Assembly: GCA_034670405.1 (NCBI GenBank)
Contig: JAXDDX010000301.1
Span: forward strand, 62,001 to 126,000
Direction: 5' to 3'
DNA from: Hoplostethus atlanticus
Lineage: Eukaryota > Chordata > Actinopteri > Trachichthyiformes > Trachichthyidae
Length of the DNA stretch: 64,000 nucleotides
The notes under the pieces were generated by a model that was not told the origin of the DNA, ran no database searches, and worked only from the letters and a program-made list of their open reading frames with translations. The number at the start of each line of letters is the position of its first letter. The first letter of the stretch is position 1. Shown here piece by piece: positions 42,476 through 52,404 of the stretch. Made by a program: the position numbers and the translations under genes.

Positions 42476-42710
42476 GCTGCGAAGACTGGCGGGGTAAGGT
42501 GAGCGGTTAGCATGGCTACCTGCTTGATTAGCTGGGTGATCATGGCCTGGTTGTTGTCAGAGAGGTTCCGAAGTGCCTGTTCGTGCTGCCCCAGAAACTC
42601 GCCCTGGCTGATGATTGCCTTCCGGAGCAGGGCGGACTCTGAGTCCGAGTTCGCTGGGTCCATGTTGGCCAGATCGTTCTGTCACTGGTGGACCCAAATG
42701 CAAAACCCAA
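42476..42710 (-). mobile_element. Gypsy chromovirus 5' piece (LTR end, leader, gag start), inverted
   Basis: Minus frame from the ATG at 42663 (MDPANSDSE, then QGEFLGQHEQALRNLS and LTPPVFAAQL) is the start of a sushi-type gag. Before it the minus strand has TGGGTTTTGCATTTGGGTCC and ACCAGTGACAGAACGATCTG, matching the last bases of the LTR at 45330..45367 except for an 8-bp deletion. So this is an LTR end plus leader and gag start facing left, back to back with the pol region that faces right. Confidence 0.8.
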
Positions 42711-44735
42711 CGCCAATGCCCCAGCCGTCTTCCAGGCCCTAGTAAACGACGTGCTCCGGGATTTCTTTAACCGATCCGTGTTTGTATACCTGGATGATAT
42801 CCTCATCTTCTCCCGCAACATTGAGGAGCACGTCCAACACGTCCGCCAAGTGCTACAACGCCTGCTGGAGAATAAACTGTTCGCGAAGGCAGAGAAGTGT
42901 GAGTTCCATGTTAGCTCTGTGAGCTTCCTGGGCTACATTATCGAGAGCGGCCAGGTGAGAGCGGATCCGGGCAAAATACAGGCAGTGGCAGAATGGCCAA
43001 CACCCATGTCCCTGAAGCAACTGCAGCGCTTCCTTGGCTTCGCCAATTTCTACCGCCGCTTCATCAGGAACTACAGCCGCATAGCCACCCCACTGACCAA
43101 ACTCACCTCTCCAGCCGTCCCCTTCTCCTGGACCACCGAGGCGGGACAGGCCTTCGCCGAGCTGAAGGAGCGCTTCACCTCTGCCCCCATCCTGGTTCAC
43201 CCCGACCCCTCTCGCCAGTTCATCGTGGAGGTGGATGCCTCGGGGCTGTCCTCTCCCAACGCTCCGGCTTGGATCAGAAGCTCCACCCCGGTGCCTTCCT
43301 ATCCCGTCGTCTGTCCCCCGCCGAACGCAACTACGATGTGGGCAACCGTGAGTTGCTGGCGGTGAAGCTAGCCCTGGAGGAGTGGAGACACTGGCTGGAG
43401 GGGGCGGAACATCCCTTTGTGGTTTGGATGGACCACAAGAACCTCGCCTACATCCAGTCGGCCAAGCACCTCAACTCGCGTCAGGCTCGTTGGGCCCTAT
43501 TCTTTAGGCGATTCAGCTTCACCCTCACCTACCGCCCTGGATCCCGCAACGTTAAGCCAGATGCCCTCTCCCACCAGTACGTCTCCCAGGAAGCTCCACC
43601 CAACCCAGACACCATCCTCCCGTCATCCTGCGTGGTGGCTGCGGTTACCTGGGAGATCGAGACGCTGGTGAAGCAGGCACAGCAGACCCAACCCGACCCA
43701 GGTAATGGCCCTCCTAACCGTCTTTTTGTACCCGACTCTGCTCACTCCCAGGTTCTCCAGTGGGGTCACACGTCCCGATTTGCCTGCCATCCAGGGGTGG
43801 GTCGCACCCTGTCACTCCTCAAGAGACACTTCTGGTGGCCATCCATGGAGGTTGACACCTGAGCCTTCGTCGCTGCCTGCACGGTGTGTGCTCGTGTTAA
43901 AACCTCCCATTGGCCCCCGGCTGGTCTGCTTCGTCCTCTGCCTGTTCCCAGTCGCCCTTGGTCCCACATCGCACTTGACTTTGTCACCGGTTTACCCCCA
44001 CCCCAAGGTAACTCCACCATACTCACCATCGTAGATCGTTTTTCCAAAGCTGCACACTTTGTTGCTCTCCCCAAACTCCCCACAGCCCATGAGATGGCCG
44101 AGCTGCTTACCCTCCATGTCCTTCGCCTCCACGGAATCCCCTCGGACTTCGTGTCAGACCGTGGACCACAGTTCATCTCCCAGGTGTGGAGGTCCTTCTG
44201 CCAAGCCCTGGGAGCCTCGGTGAGTTTCTCCTCTGGCTTTCATCCCCAAACTAATGGCCAAACGGAACAAGCCAATCAAGATCTTGAGTCTGCTCTCCGT
44301 TGTGTTGTCGCCCGCAACCCCTCCTCCTGGAGCTCTCAGTTACCTTGGGTGGAGTACGCCCACAACTCCCTGACCAGTGCAGCCACGGGGATGTCACCGT
44401 TCGAAGCCTCCTTGGGCTACCAACCCCCCCTGTTCCCAGAACCAGGAGGAGGAGATCGCTCTGCCGTCAGTCCAGACCCACCTTCGCCGTTGCCGCCGGA
44501 TTTGGAGGGAGACACGTTCCCTCCAGCCGTTCCCCCTCAACCCCCCCGGATCATCGATGACCACCCAGCCTACACTATCCGGCGGCTATTGGACATGCGC
44601 CGCTGAGGCCAGGGATACCAGTACCTCGTCGACTGGGAAGGATACGGTGCGGAGGAGCGCACCTGGGTTCCCCGTCGCCTCATTCTAGACCCCTCCCTCA
44701 TCTGGGAGTTCCACCAGGCCCATCCCGACAAGCCG
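42708..44735 (+). pseudogene. Sushi-type Gypsy (chromovirus) pol: RT, RNase H, integrase, chromodomain
   Basis: Homology starts mid-RT at [18 protein letters not shown] with YLDDILIFS (42787..42798), LGYIIESGQ and [17 protein letters not shown]. RNase H has VDAS, then a frameshift near 43240, and [20 protein letters not shown]. The integrase zinc domain has [20 protein letters not shown] and a CxxC about 40 residues on. The core has [18 protein letters not shown] and [18 protein letters not shown], so all three acidic residues are visible. A chromodomain ([15 protein letters not shown]) follows to about 44735. TGA stops at about 43860 and 44604 lie where CpG decay of an Arg codon is likely. 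Gag's remainder, protease and the first RT blocks are absent. The element is dead. Confidence 0.92.
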
Positions 44736-44761
44736 GGTGGGTTGCCTGGAGGCTCCCATTG

Positions 44762-44773
44762 ACGGGGGGGTAC
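44762..44773 (+). promoter_or_regulatory. Polypurine tract of the Gypsy element
   Basis: ACGGGGGGGTAC lies immediately before the LTR start, the expected plus-strand priming site. Confidence 0.75.
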
Positions 44774-45367
44774 TGTCACGGTCCTAGCCGTGCCGCCAGT
44801 TTCCCTATGTTCTTCCTCCCCTTTGTGTTTCCAGTGCGTCTCTGTCTGTCCTCTGTGTGGGTATGTGTTGGTGGGTGTGGCTCCAGACTCCAGCATCTCC
44901 CTGGCTTCATCATCTACCTCTCTCTCACCTGCTCTGCCTCACACACCTGCGGCTCATCAACCATCACCTCCAGGATACGAACCCTGGCTTTCCACCCACT
45001 CATCGCCAGATCGTTGATTCAGCCAGTGTGGTCAGCAGACGTTCCCGGCCTCTACGATAAGTGATTTCTAGCTCTGTGCATTCCTTTGTAATCTAACCGT
45101 GTCTCTCTTCCACCCCAGGATCTCTACCCGTCACCCAGCCATACCACTCTTCTCCCTGCCTGCCTGCCTGCCTGCCTGTCCATCATCTGCCTGCCCTGCT
45201 CGCCACGCTCACCACCAGTCCCTCCGGCTTCTCCCCGCTTCTGCCTCCTGCTCCCTCCCCTGTCTCCGCTCCAGTCTTTCCCCCCGGATTTCCCCCAATA
45301 AATATTAATAATTTTCCATACTCCAAGTCTGGGTTTTGCATTTGGGTCCACCAGTGATATCGTGACA
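44774..45367 (+). repeat. 3' LTR of the Gypsy chromovirus, 594 bp
   Basis: Starts TGTCACGG and ends CGTGACA, giving short inverted TGTCACG/CGTGACA termini. Contains AATAAATATTAATAA near 45297 as a possible polyadenylation signal and a C/T-rich middle. No full partner LTR lies in the window; only its last ~30 bp recur at 42678..42710, inverted. Confidence 0.9.
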
Positions 45368-45420
45368 CCAACATAAATCAACGTCTATAACTTGTCCATA
45401 ACATAAATAAAAGTACACAC

Positions 45421-45770
45421 ATTGGGCCTCATTCAGGAAATGTGGCAAACCTCATTAACAACAAAATGTTTCAATGGCCTTTAAAAAAAAAGACCTAATA
45501 GGCTGCAATGGCGTATTTGGCAAATTGTCCTCATTCATAACAATACAAGATTATCAAACTTGTAATGGGTTTATCACATGGACTGGACGACAATAACATA
45601 GTCCTACCATCTGATGAAGATGCAGCCTGGATTTGATCTGTGTCCAACTCCAATGCCGACTGGACACCCGACAGTGAGGTCTCTCCAATTATGGAACTGA
45701 TCCTCTGATCCATGTCTAATAGCGCCACAGTGCGCTGCCGTCCTCCTGTGGCTGATAATATGAGGTCCGG
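45421..45770. mobile_element. Harbinger-type element fragment
   Basis: Starts GGGCCTCATTCAGGAAATGT and shares CAAGATTATCAAACTTGTAA, CATCTGATGAAGATGCAGCC and AACTCCAATGCCGACTGGAC with 41283 and 55758. It stops before the Myb-like region. Confidence 0.75.
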
Positions 45771-45785
45771 ACTGATTCTCAATTT

Positions 45786-45801
45786 GGTCCGGATCCGGAC
45801 C
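45786..45801. repeat. 16-bp perfect palindrome
   Basis: GGTCCGGATCCGGACC, embedded in further GGTCC/GGACC words (45766..45812). Confidence 0.9.
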
Positions 45802-45829
45802 TTGGTCCGTCTTGTGAGAAGCCCTGCCC

Positions 45830-46066
45830 TACAGTGTATCACACTTTGCCCGGTTTACTTTGGCAGATGATGCCCTTTCATATAATCTCAGATGTTGAAT
45901 GATCCACTCCTGAACACCATGTAAAGAAAGCCCCTGTAACTTCTGACATAGTTTATTCAGCAGCCATTCAATGGCCAAAAAATAGGGCTGTCCTGATAAC
46001 AGGCAACCTTGTCTGATGCAGTTTAACTGGACGACTATGTCCACCACCCACCTTTAACATAACCGA
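45830..46066 (-). pseudogene. L1-Tx1-like reverse transcriptase fragment
   Basis: The minus frame has IRQGCLLSGQPYFLAIEWLL and KLCQKLQGLSLHG, the RT motif B block (RQGCPLSGQLYxLAIEPLL in this group), then RASSAKVNRAKCD. No motif C is preserved. Confidence 0.75.
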
Positions 46067-46077
46067 AGCATCTGTTC

Positions 46078-46292
46078 AAGTTCAAAGTTTATTTATCAAA
46101 TGCACAGTAACACACACAGTATTAGTTGCCAATTAAATGCTTAGACTTTGACTGTCCTCTCAAAAACATAAGAATAAAGTAACAATTTACAGTAACAATT
46201 AATTAAAAATAGAAAGGTTAGTTCTATGTAAAGCACTTTGAATCAATCAATCACATTTTATTTGTATAGCCCTTAATCACTGTTACAGTCTC
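46078..46292 (-). mobile_element. Two short LINE 3' tails
   Basis: 46078..46135 (TTCAAGTTCAAAGTTTATTT, TCAAATGCACAGTAACACAC) looks like a minus-strand LINE tail of Rex type. 46243..46292 (TCAATCAATCACATTTTATT, GTATAGCCCTTAATCACTGT) matches the L2 ending at 35341. Between them is unassigned AT-rich DNA. Confidence 0.6.
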
Positions 46293-46974
46293 GGTTCTCT
46301 CACCGCTGGGTTCCTCTCTCTCCACACCTCCACCAGTCTATGTTCTTTCATTAAGCTGGAGAAGGATGAGGCTGACTGGATGGGCTCTTCTCCATGTCTG
46401 TAGTCCAGTTCCAGTCTCCTAACACTAACAGGGAATTACTATGCTGCTATTTTATTGAATCATTTAAGTTAGTAGATTTGACCCATGGCATCATAATACT
46501 GTCCCTCCCAGTTTCACTCTTCTGATTATTTCACTATGCTGAACCCTCTTGTTCCTATCCCTGCCTCCATTGATGTTTAAGGTTGCTATTTTTAAGCTCT
46601 CTATTAAGAGACAGAAAGGGAGAAAGGAATATTTCAAATCTTCTCTACCTACATTTTACCTTTATAGCCTTGTTTATGTTTGGTTTTACTATTGTTTATT
46701 TACTGTTATTTGCATAATGTAATTCACAATGTAAATATAATAACTAAATAACTAATAATGGTAATCTGCATAATATAATAACCTTTTGCTTATGATGTAA
46801 TACGTTATTACATGATACGCTTGCTATAACATTTTTCTGTTTGAATAATGTAATAACATTGACACATAATGTAATAAAGTAAAAAATAGTGCTAGATAGA
46901 TAATCTATTGATTAGTTTGTTCAACCGATCATATGAATTCAACCCTTTTTATTTTCTCTCTCTCTCTCTCTCTC
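46293..46974. other. Unassigned AT-rich DNA
   Basis: No gene; short direct words around ATAATGTAATAA. Ends in a (TC)n tract at about 46955..46978. Confidence 0.5.
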
Positions 46975-47250
46975 TCTCGTTCGTGCTTTATTAGCATGAC
47001 AGTAAATCCATACTTTGCCAAAGCAGAAAAAGATAAAATTACATTCACCATTTGAAATACAACAATAACAATTAAAGAACAGATTATAATATATACAGTA
47101 TGATTCATTCTGAGATCATTTCTCTTAAAATATGACAGTAATTGACACATTTTGAAGCTAAGGTTGCACAAAGCGTTTTCTCCACATAAATAAGGATCTT
47201 TTTGGGGTAAATTATCAAATATTTGATTTATCTTTTCCAAATAGGTGGCC
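46975..47250 (-). mobile_element. LINE 3'-end fragment
   Basis: On the minus strand the end TTTTTCTGCTTTGGCAAAGT and TCATGCTAATAAAGCACGAA matches 35270..35315 (CTTTGGCAA, TCATGACAATAAAGCA). The frame 47240..46929 (DNLPQKDPYLCGENALCNLS) is the degenerate C-terminus and 3' UTR. Confidence 0.65.
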
Positions 47251-47285
47251 CTTATTTATATATATCTCTCAGTGTAGCAGGAAGT

Positions 47286-47465
47286 CTGTCTGGCCCCCCC
47301 CCCCCCCATGCTCACACAGCAGCTGTTATCAGTGTTGTTCCAGTAGAGAGTGTGATGGTGTGATAGTGTGTCACAGACTGATAGAGAAAAGTCCTTCTGT
47401 TTCTAATGCAGTAACTAAACCAACCATACAATAGGAAGCCTTCACTACATAGCACACTACATATA

Positions 47466-47499
<34 letters not shown>

Positions 47500-47696
47500 T
47501 ACACATATAACACTACACATACATACATGTACACTATACACTTGCATGCGTGTGTGTGTATGGAGGGGGGTGTTATGACACTAATGCAGTGACAGGGAAC
47601 TGTAGACCACAGAATGTTGTTGGACGAAGCCAGAGATGTAAAGTATTTCCTCTCTCTCTCTCTGGTAGCTCTACACTCTAAAATAAAGTGATAGAC

Positions 47697-47737
<41 letters not shown>

Positions 47738-47750
47738 GGTGGGTGGATAT
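47286..47750. repeat. Simple repeats: C-run, (CA)n, (GT)n and (GGGT)n
   Basis: C-run at 47294..47308, (CA)n at 47467..47498, (GT)n at 47699..47728 followed by GGGTGGGTGGGTGGGTGG. The intervening DNA is unassigned. Confidence 0.9.
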
Positions 47751-48239
47751 GGGACTAGTCTGCAGGAGAACTTAATGAATGACAGACTACAGCTAAAGGT
47801 TAAGGTCGATGGTAGGCTGTGCTGAATACATTGAATTTGAGTATGCAATTCCCTGGAACAAGAAACTTGAAAGCAGGGGGCGCTATAGAGGCTCCGCCCT
47901 CTGCTGGTTTCTTTCAAATGTATGGAATGACAAGGAGTCCTGCATCCTGTGGCCATAAGTATTGGCTTACAAGTAGAAGAGGCGATGTGGTTTAACACGG
48001 GTTTCTTTCAAAGAACAACGGAGGTTGCCATTCTGGGACTGAACATATGTTCAGTGCTCACATGGTGAAGGACCAACAACAGAATGTGAAGTTGGGTACA
48101 TTTTCAGGGGGCTTTGTTTGTGAGCCCCACTGCCATGGGGAAGAAGCCGGGAGGTTTTGGTCTTGACAGACTGCAGCCTCCTGCCAGAAGGGAGAGGTTC
48201 AAACAGGGAGTATCCAGGGTGAGAAGGGTGAGCCATGAG
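47751..48239. other. Unassigned
   Basis: No gene. The block GCCTCCTGCCAGAAGGGAGA, AACAGGGAGTATCCAGGGTG resembles a repeated fish LINE segment, but I cannot name it. Confidence 0.35.
47871..47886 (+). promoter_or_regulatory. CTCF-like motif
   Basis: AAGCAGGGGGCGCTAT contains the CTCF core GCAGGGGGCGCT. Sequence match only. Confidence 0.35.
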
Positions 48240-48510
48240 CTTCAGCAGCTGGTAACACCGGCCAGCGAGCTAGTGGCCAAACTTGCCCAGCTTCGGCCAG
48301 TTTGGTAATGCTGGTCCACCAGCTAGCCTAGTTGGCCAGTGTAGGTCAATTGGGCTCCAATCATTCCTCGTCAGATTCAGGCCAGCTTGCCCAGCTTCGG
48401 CAGTTGGTAACACCGGTCTGCTGTGGCCAGCTAGCTAGAGGCCAAACTCGCCCAATGCTGGCTCACCCCAGCCAGCTAGCCTACTCGGTCAGTTCAGGTC
48501 AGTCAGGTCT
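48240..48510. repeat. Imperfect tandem duplication, about 165 bp
   Basis: GGTAACACCGG, GAGGCCAAACTCGCCC-like and CCAGCTAGCCTA words occur in the same order twice, with CTTGCCCAGCTTCGG at 48283 and again at about 48388. Confidence 0.7.
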
Positions 48511-48672
48511 CACGCACCCTTCTCCCCCGTCATTCTCCCCCACCCCGCTCCTCACCATATTCCCATCGTTTTGGGGGGTTCTCCTGTCGCCTATCTGCCC
48601 CCAGGGAGCTTCACCCTATCACTGGAAACCTCTTGGAGTCTAACCCAAACCTATGCACACGCACATTTTCTC

Positions 48673-48974
48673 ATGGTAAATGGTAAATGGACTGTACTTT
48701 TCTAGTCTTTTCCAACCACATTCACATTCACCCCATTCACACACATTCATACACTGATGGCAGGGCGCTACCATGTAAGGTGCCAACCTGCACATCAGGG
48801 GAATCTAACCATTCATACACATTCACACACCGAAGGCACAGCTTCGGGAGCAATTTGGGGTTCAGTGTCTTGCCCAAGGACACTTCGACATGCGGACTGG
48901 AGGAGCCTGGAATCGAACCGCCGATCTTCTGATTAGCGGACGACACGCTCTACCCCCTGAGCCACAGCTGCCTC
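48673..48974 (-). mobile_element. tRNA-derived SINE
   Basis: On the minus strand the element starts GGCAGCTGTGGCTCAGGGGG. Its pol III A box TGGCTCAGGGGG is at 48964..48953 and its B box GGTTCGATTCC at 48919..48909, spaced as in a tRNA gene. The body contains ACACTGAACCCCAAATTGCT, GTGTGTGAATG words and a duplicated ATTCAC region. The 3' tail is CCATTTACCATTTACCAT. It is transcribed by pol III and moved by a partner LINE in such families (established). It is not a functional tRNA: the rest of the cloverleaf is absent. Confidence 0.85.
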
Positions 48975-49373
48975 ATGTTGTTAAAAAATTCTTAATCGTA
49001 ATCCTAGCCTCTCGTGATTGAACTAGCAATAATAACAGCAAACCCCAAGCACACTTTTCAGAATACAGAGATTTACAAAGTGAATGAAATTGAATATTTT
49101 AATAAATTATTGTATTGTATTGTATTGTATTTTATTAAAATACATTTTAATAAAATACAGCATAGGCTGTACAATAAATACAGCATAGGCTGTATTTATT
49201 GTATCTGAGGTGGTTACGAGAGGCATTTCCTATCGACCAATTGGTTGATTATGAATGGAATATTTGGCTCCATGTAAATCCAACTATGAAGAGCTTTGAT
49301 CAGCAGCATCAAAGGAGAACGAGGACTGACACAGAGCTAATAGTAGTCGATTTGATCAGTTATCTCAGTGCTC

Positions 49374-49412
<39 letters not shown>

Positions 49413-49859
49413 ACTTGCTGACAAACTGGCCAAACACTTGATTGTCTCATATTACTGTTATTCTATCTATCAGTATCTCTGTTTCTGGTTGTCTCTCTGT
49501 GGTAAACCTGTTGTCCAACAGGTGTTCATGCGTTAGGAGAACACTGAGAGGTTATATTAGTGGTCTGATATACAGTATATATATCTGATGCTGATGCAGT
49601 GATTAGCATTATTGATGTTAGTGTGTGATGTTAGCCAACCATTGATTTCAATGAGGAAAGCGCACAAATATTTCATGCACCTGAAAGACTAAGATCTATT
49701 TTTTACTCTCAAGTAACTAACTAACTAACTAACTAACTGACTAACTGACTGACTAACTAACTAACTAACTTGTACTACATGGCATAGTGGAGTATTGAAC
49801 CATAAGCTGAGAAGTCTCAAGTTTCTCCGTACATCTCTACTGCCAGAGAGTGATTGAGA

Positions 49860-49897
<38 letters not shown>

Positions 49898-50004
49898 GAG
49901 TGTGTGTTTTGTGAGGATCATATCTCAATTCAGACGCCAAATTACTTGTAACTCTGTTAAACCTCCAAATGTGTAGCGATCACATCACCTCTGCTAAAGG
50001 CTAG

Positions 50005-50039
<35 letters not shown>

Positions 50040-50989
50040 TCAGTTGATGAGACCCAGTGAACGGTGATACTCTCTTAAAAGACACCCCCCCAACCACACA
50101 CACACACACACAATCAGGTTTGTATTACCTGAAAGGTGCTTATGTAACAGAGTTAGAAATGTACTTCTGGTTATAGTGACATTTTGCCATAATCAAACAG
50201 TCCCAACCGGTATTTATGGTTATAGAGTTTCCTTTAGAGTTGTGGTGTACTGCAGGTCTGCGTGTGTTTTGTCCTTGCAGTGTTGCCATACTCCAGCAGA
50301 AGCGGTAGGCTTGACTGTGTGTTGTACAAAATGCTCCCTGTATTTCATTATTTGCATGAAGGAAAACATAATCTAAGTTGGCACGTTAATGCATTATGTG
50401 TACTGTCTAGTTTAGCATGCATTGTGATGACCGCTGTACAATTTTGTCTGCTGATAATAAGTTTATGAATACTTTTTATCGGACCACGTTTCTGTTTGCT
50501 AGTTAGCTGTCAAGTTGGCTAGCAGCATTTAACTCTTTGATGATAATGTAGCATTGAAAAGTGACACCACGCTTGTGTGAAGACATTAAAGTGTGTTTAT
50601 TGTCTTCTACTGCAGGTATGTTGCTCCAAAGTATATGTGTGAGTATATGTGTAGTATATGTGTAGTATATGTGTGAGTAAGTTATAATGCAGTGCATTGT
50701 TTATATTCAGTTTATATTTATTCTGTTGAATGAAAAGTGTTTGTTATATAAAATAAGAAAAAGCTTTTCTCTGGTTAAAGTAAATTCAGTGTAAATTATG
50801 TACGATTACTTTGACATTGTATTTGGTATCATGTAATTTGTAATGTTTGACAGAGAATTTGATATCTTTCTGTAAACATCAGTCCATCAGTCCTTTGACC
50901 GTTTGACCATCGTTACACTTGACTTCCATTTATTCCCAAACCCATAATCTTAGTCCCTTTCCTGTTCTCTCTCTGCATCTTGGATTTCT
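48975..50989. other. Unassigned, with several microsatellites
   Basis: Holds (TATTG)n at 49110..49130, a direct pair of ACAGCATAGGCTGTA at 49157 and 49181, (GT)n at 49377..49412, (CTAA)n-type tetramers at 49715..49770, (GT)n at 49862..49891 and 50006..50037, and GAGTATATGTGTA repeats at 50638..50675. The frames at 50176..50468 show no domain. Confidence 0.6.
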
Positions 50990-51240
50990 GATTCAACTCC
51001 ATGTTCTATGACTCCTCTATTGTGGGATGCATCAGTGAAGGCAATGAGAATGAGTACAGGAGTCTGGTGGAGAGCTTCATCCAGTGTTGCAAGGAGAACC
51101 ATCTGCAGCTTAACATCAGCAAGACAAAGGAGCTGGTAGGACTTTGGACCAAAAGGAAACTGTGATAGTTCAGAGCCCCGAACCGACGAGGCTGAGAAGA
51201 GGCGTGGCTTCAAGAAGGACTACAACTACTTTACTGCACA
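50990..51240 (+). pseudogene. Rex1-group LINE reverse transcriptase fragment
   Basis: Plus-strand translation after CTATGACTCCTCTATTGTGG gives DSSIVGCISEGNENEYRSLV, then FIQCCKENHLQLNISKTKEL. This is the segment from RT motif C onwards in Rex1-group elements (FADDT...WCxxNxLxLNVxKTKEL). The first Asp of motif C and everything upstream are gone. Confidence 0.75.
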
Positions 51241-51660
51241 CATCACTAGTGTGAGGAGGAGAGGAGGAGGAGGTGAGGGGACCCAGTGGAGGAGGAGAGG
51301 AGGAGGAGGAGAGGAGGGGACCCACTGGAGGAGGAGAGGAGGAGGAGGAGAGAGAACCCACTGGAGGAGGAGAGGAGACCCACTGGAGGAGGAGAGGAGG
51401 AGGAGGAGGAGAGAGAACCCACTGGAGGAGGAGAGGTGATCCACTGGAGGAGGAGAGGAGACCCACTAGAGGAGGAGAGGAAGAGGAGGAGGAGAGAGAA
51501 CCCATTGGAGGAGGAGAGGTGATCCACTGGTGGAGGAGAGGAGACCCACTGGAGGAGGAGGAGGAGAGGGAACCCACTGGAGGAGAAGAGGGGACCCACT
51601 GCAGGTGGAAAGGATGAGGAGGAGAGGCAGAGGAGGAGAGGGGACCCACTGGAGGATTGG
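51241..51660. repeat. GGAGGAGAGG minisatellite
   Basis: Units of ACCCACTGGAGGAGGAGAGG with variable GGAGGAGGAG inserts. Open frames on both strands (Glu/Arg-rich or Ser/Pro-rich) are translations of this purine-rich array. Confidence 0.92.
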
Positions 51661-51703
51661 GTGATTCCACCACCCACCACCCAGTGGTGGAATATGGTTG
51701 GAA

Positions 51704-51748
51704 TGGTTAGTTAGTTAGTTAGTTAGCTAGTTAGCTAGTTAGTTAGCT
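51704..51748. repeat. (TTAG)n tetranucleotide repeat
   Basis: TTAGTTAGTTAGTTAGTTAG with two CTAG interruptions. Confidence 0.92.
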
Positions 51749-52404
51749 GCTTGTGCTTTTGTCAGGCCCTAACAGGTGTTAATCCAGTTAGCTAAATATT
51801 AGATCCTTGTTTGACGGTAGACCCTCTGCCAGCCCCCAATACTATAGTTATATAGTACACCCACTATACTAGCATGACGCTAGCAGTGACAATCCAGCTA
51901 CCTACAATGTATTTCCTCTGGCAGACTTTTACTCTTTCTGTCTGACCCTGTGGCTGCTCAGTTAGCGGCTAGCCTGGCCACAGTCACACAGAGCTAATTT
52001 AGACTGCAGCTTCTGGCTGCAGCAGTTGTTGGTAACAGTTGTTAATATCTATACACTGATCAGCTCGTTTAACATAGTGAGCCAGCCTATTAATACTGTC
52101 AGTTGGCTTGTCTTTAAACCCTAACCCTATGTTTCCTAATATAGCTGAGTGGAACCGGTTCAACAGGGCAGTGACTGATTACTAACCTAACCTATACAAG
52201 ATCAGTGGGACCATCACACAGGGTCTTGGGGTCAATGGGTCTTTCATGAAGGCTGTTAGAAATATGACATTTAGCTGATTAAGACAGCAGCCTAACTCAC
52301 CACCACAGCTAGAACATGACTACCACTGCTGAGCATGTGCACACAGAGGAAACAGGAAATGGGCCAACAGTTTGTCTGCCAGACTGTCTGTCTCTTTATT
52401 CATT
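51749..52404. other. Unassigned
   Basis: No gene; AACCCTAACCCTATG at about 52118 is a minor telomere-like word. Confidence 0.5.

Noticed and set aside
48905-48974. tRNA gene
   Set aside because: Only A and B box regions are tRNA-like; the rest does not fold as a tRNA and continues into a SINE body.
51170-51680. Ser/Pro-rich and Glu/Arg-rich frames on both strands
   Set aside because: Produced by the GGAGGAGAGG array; no gene features.
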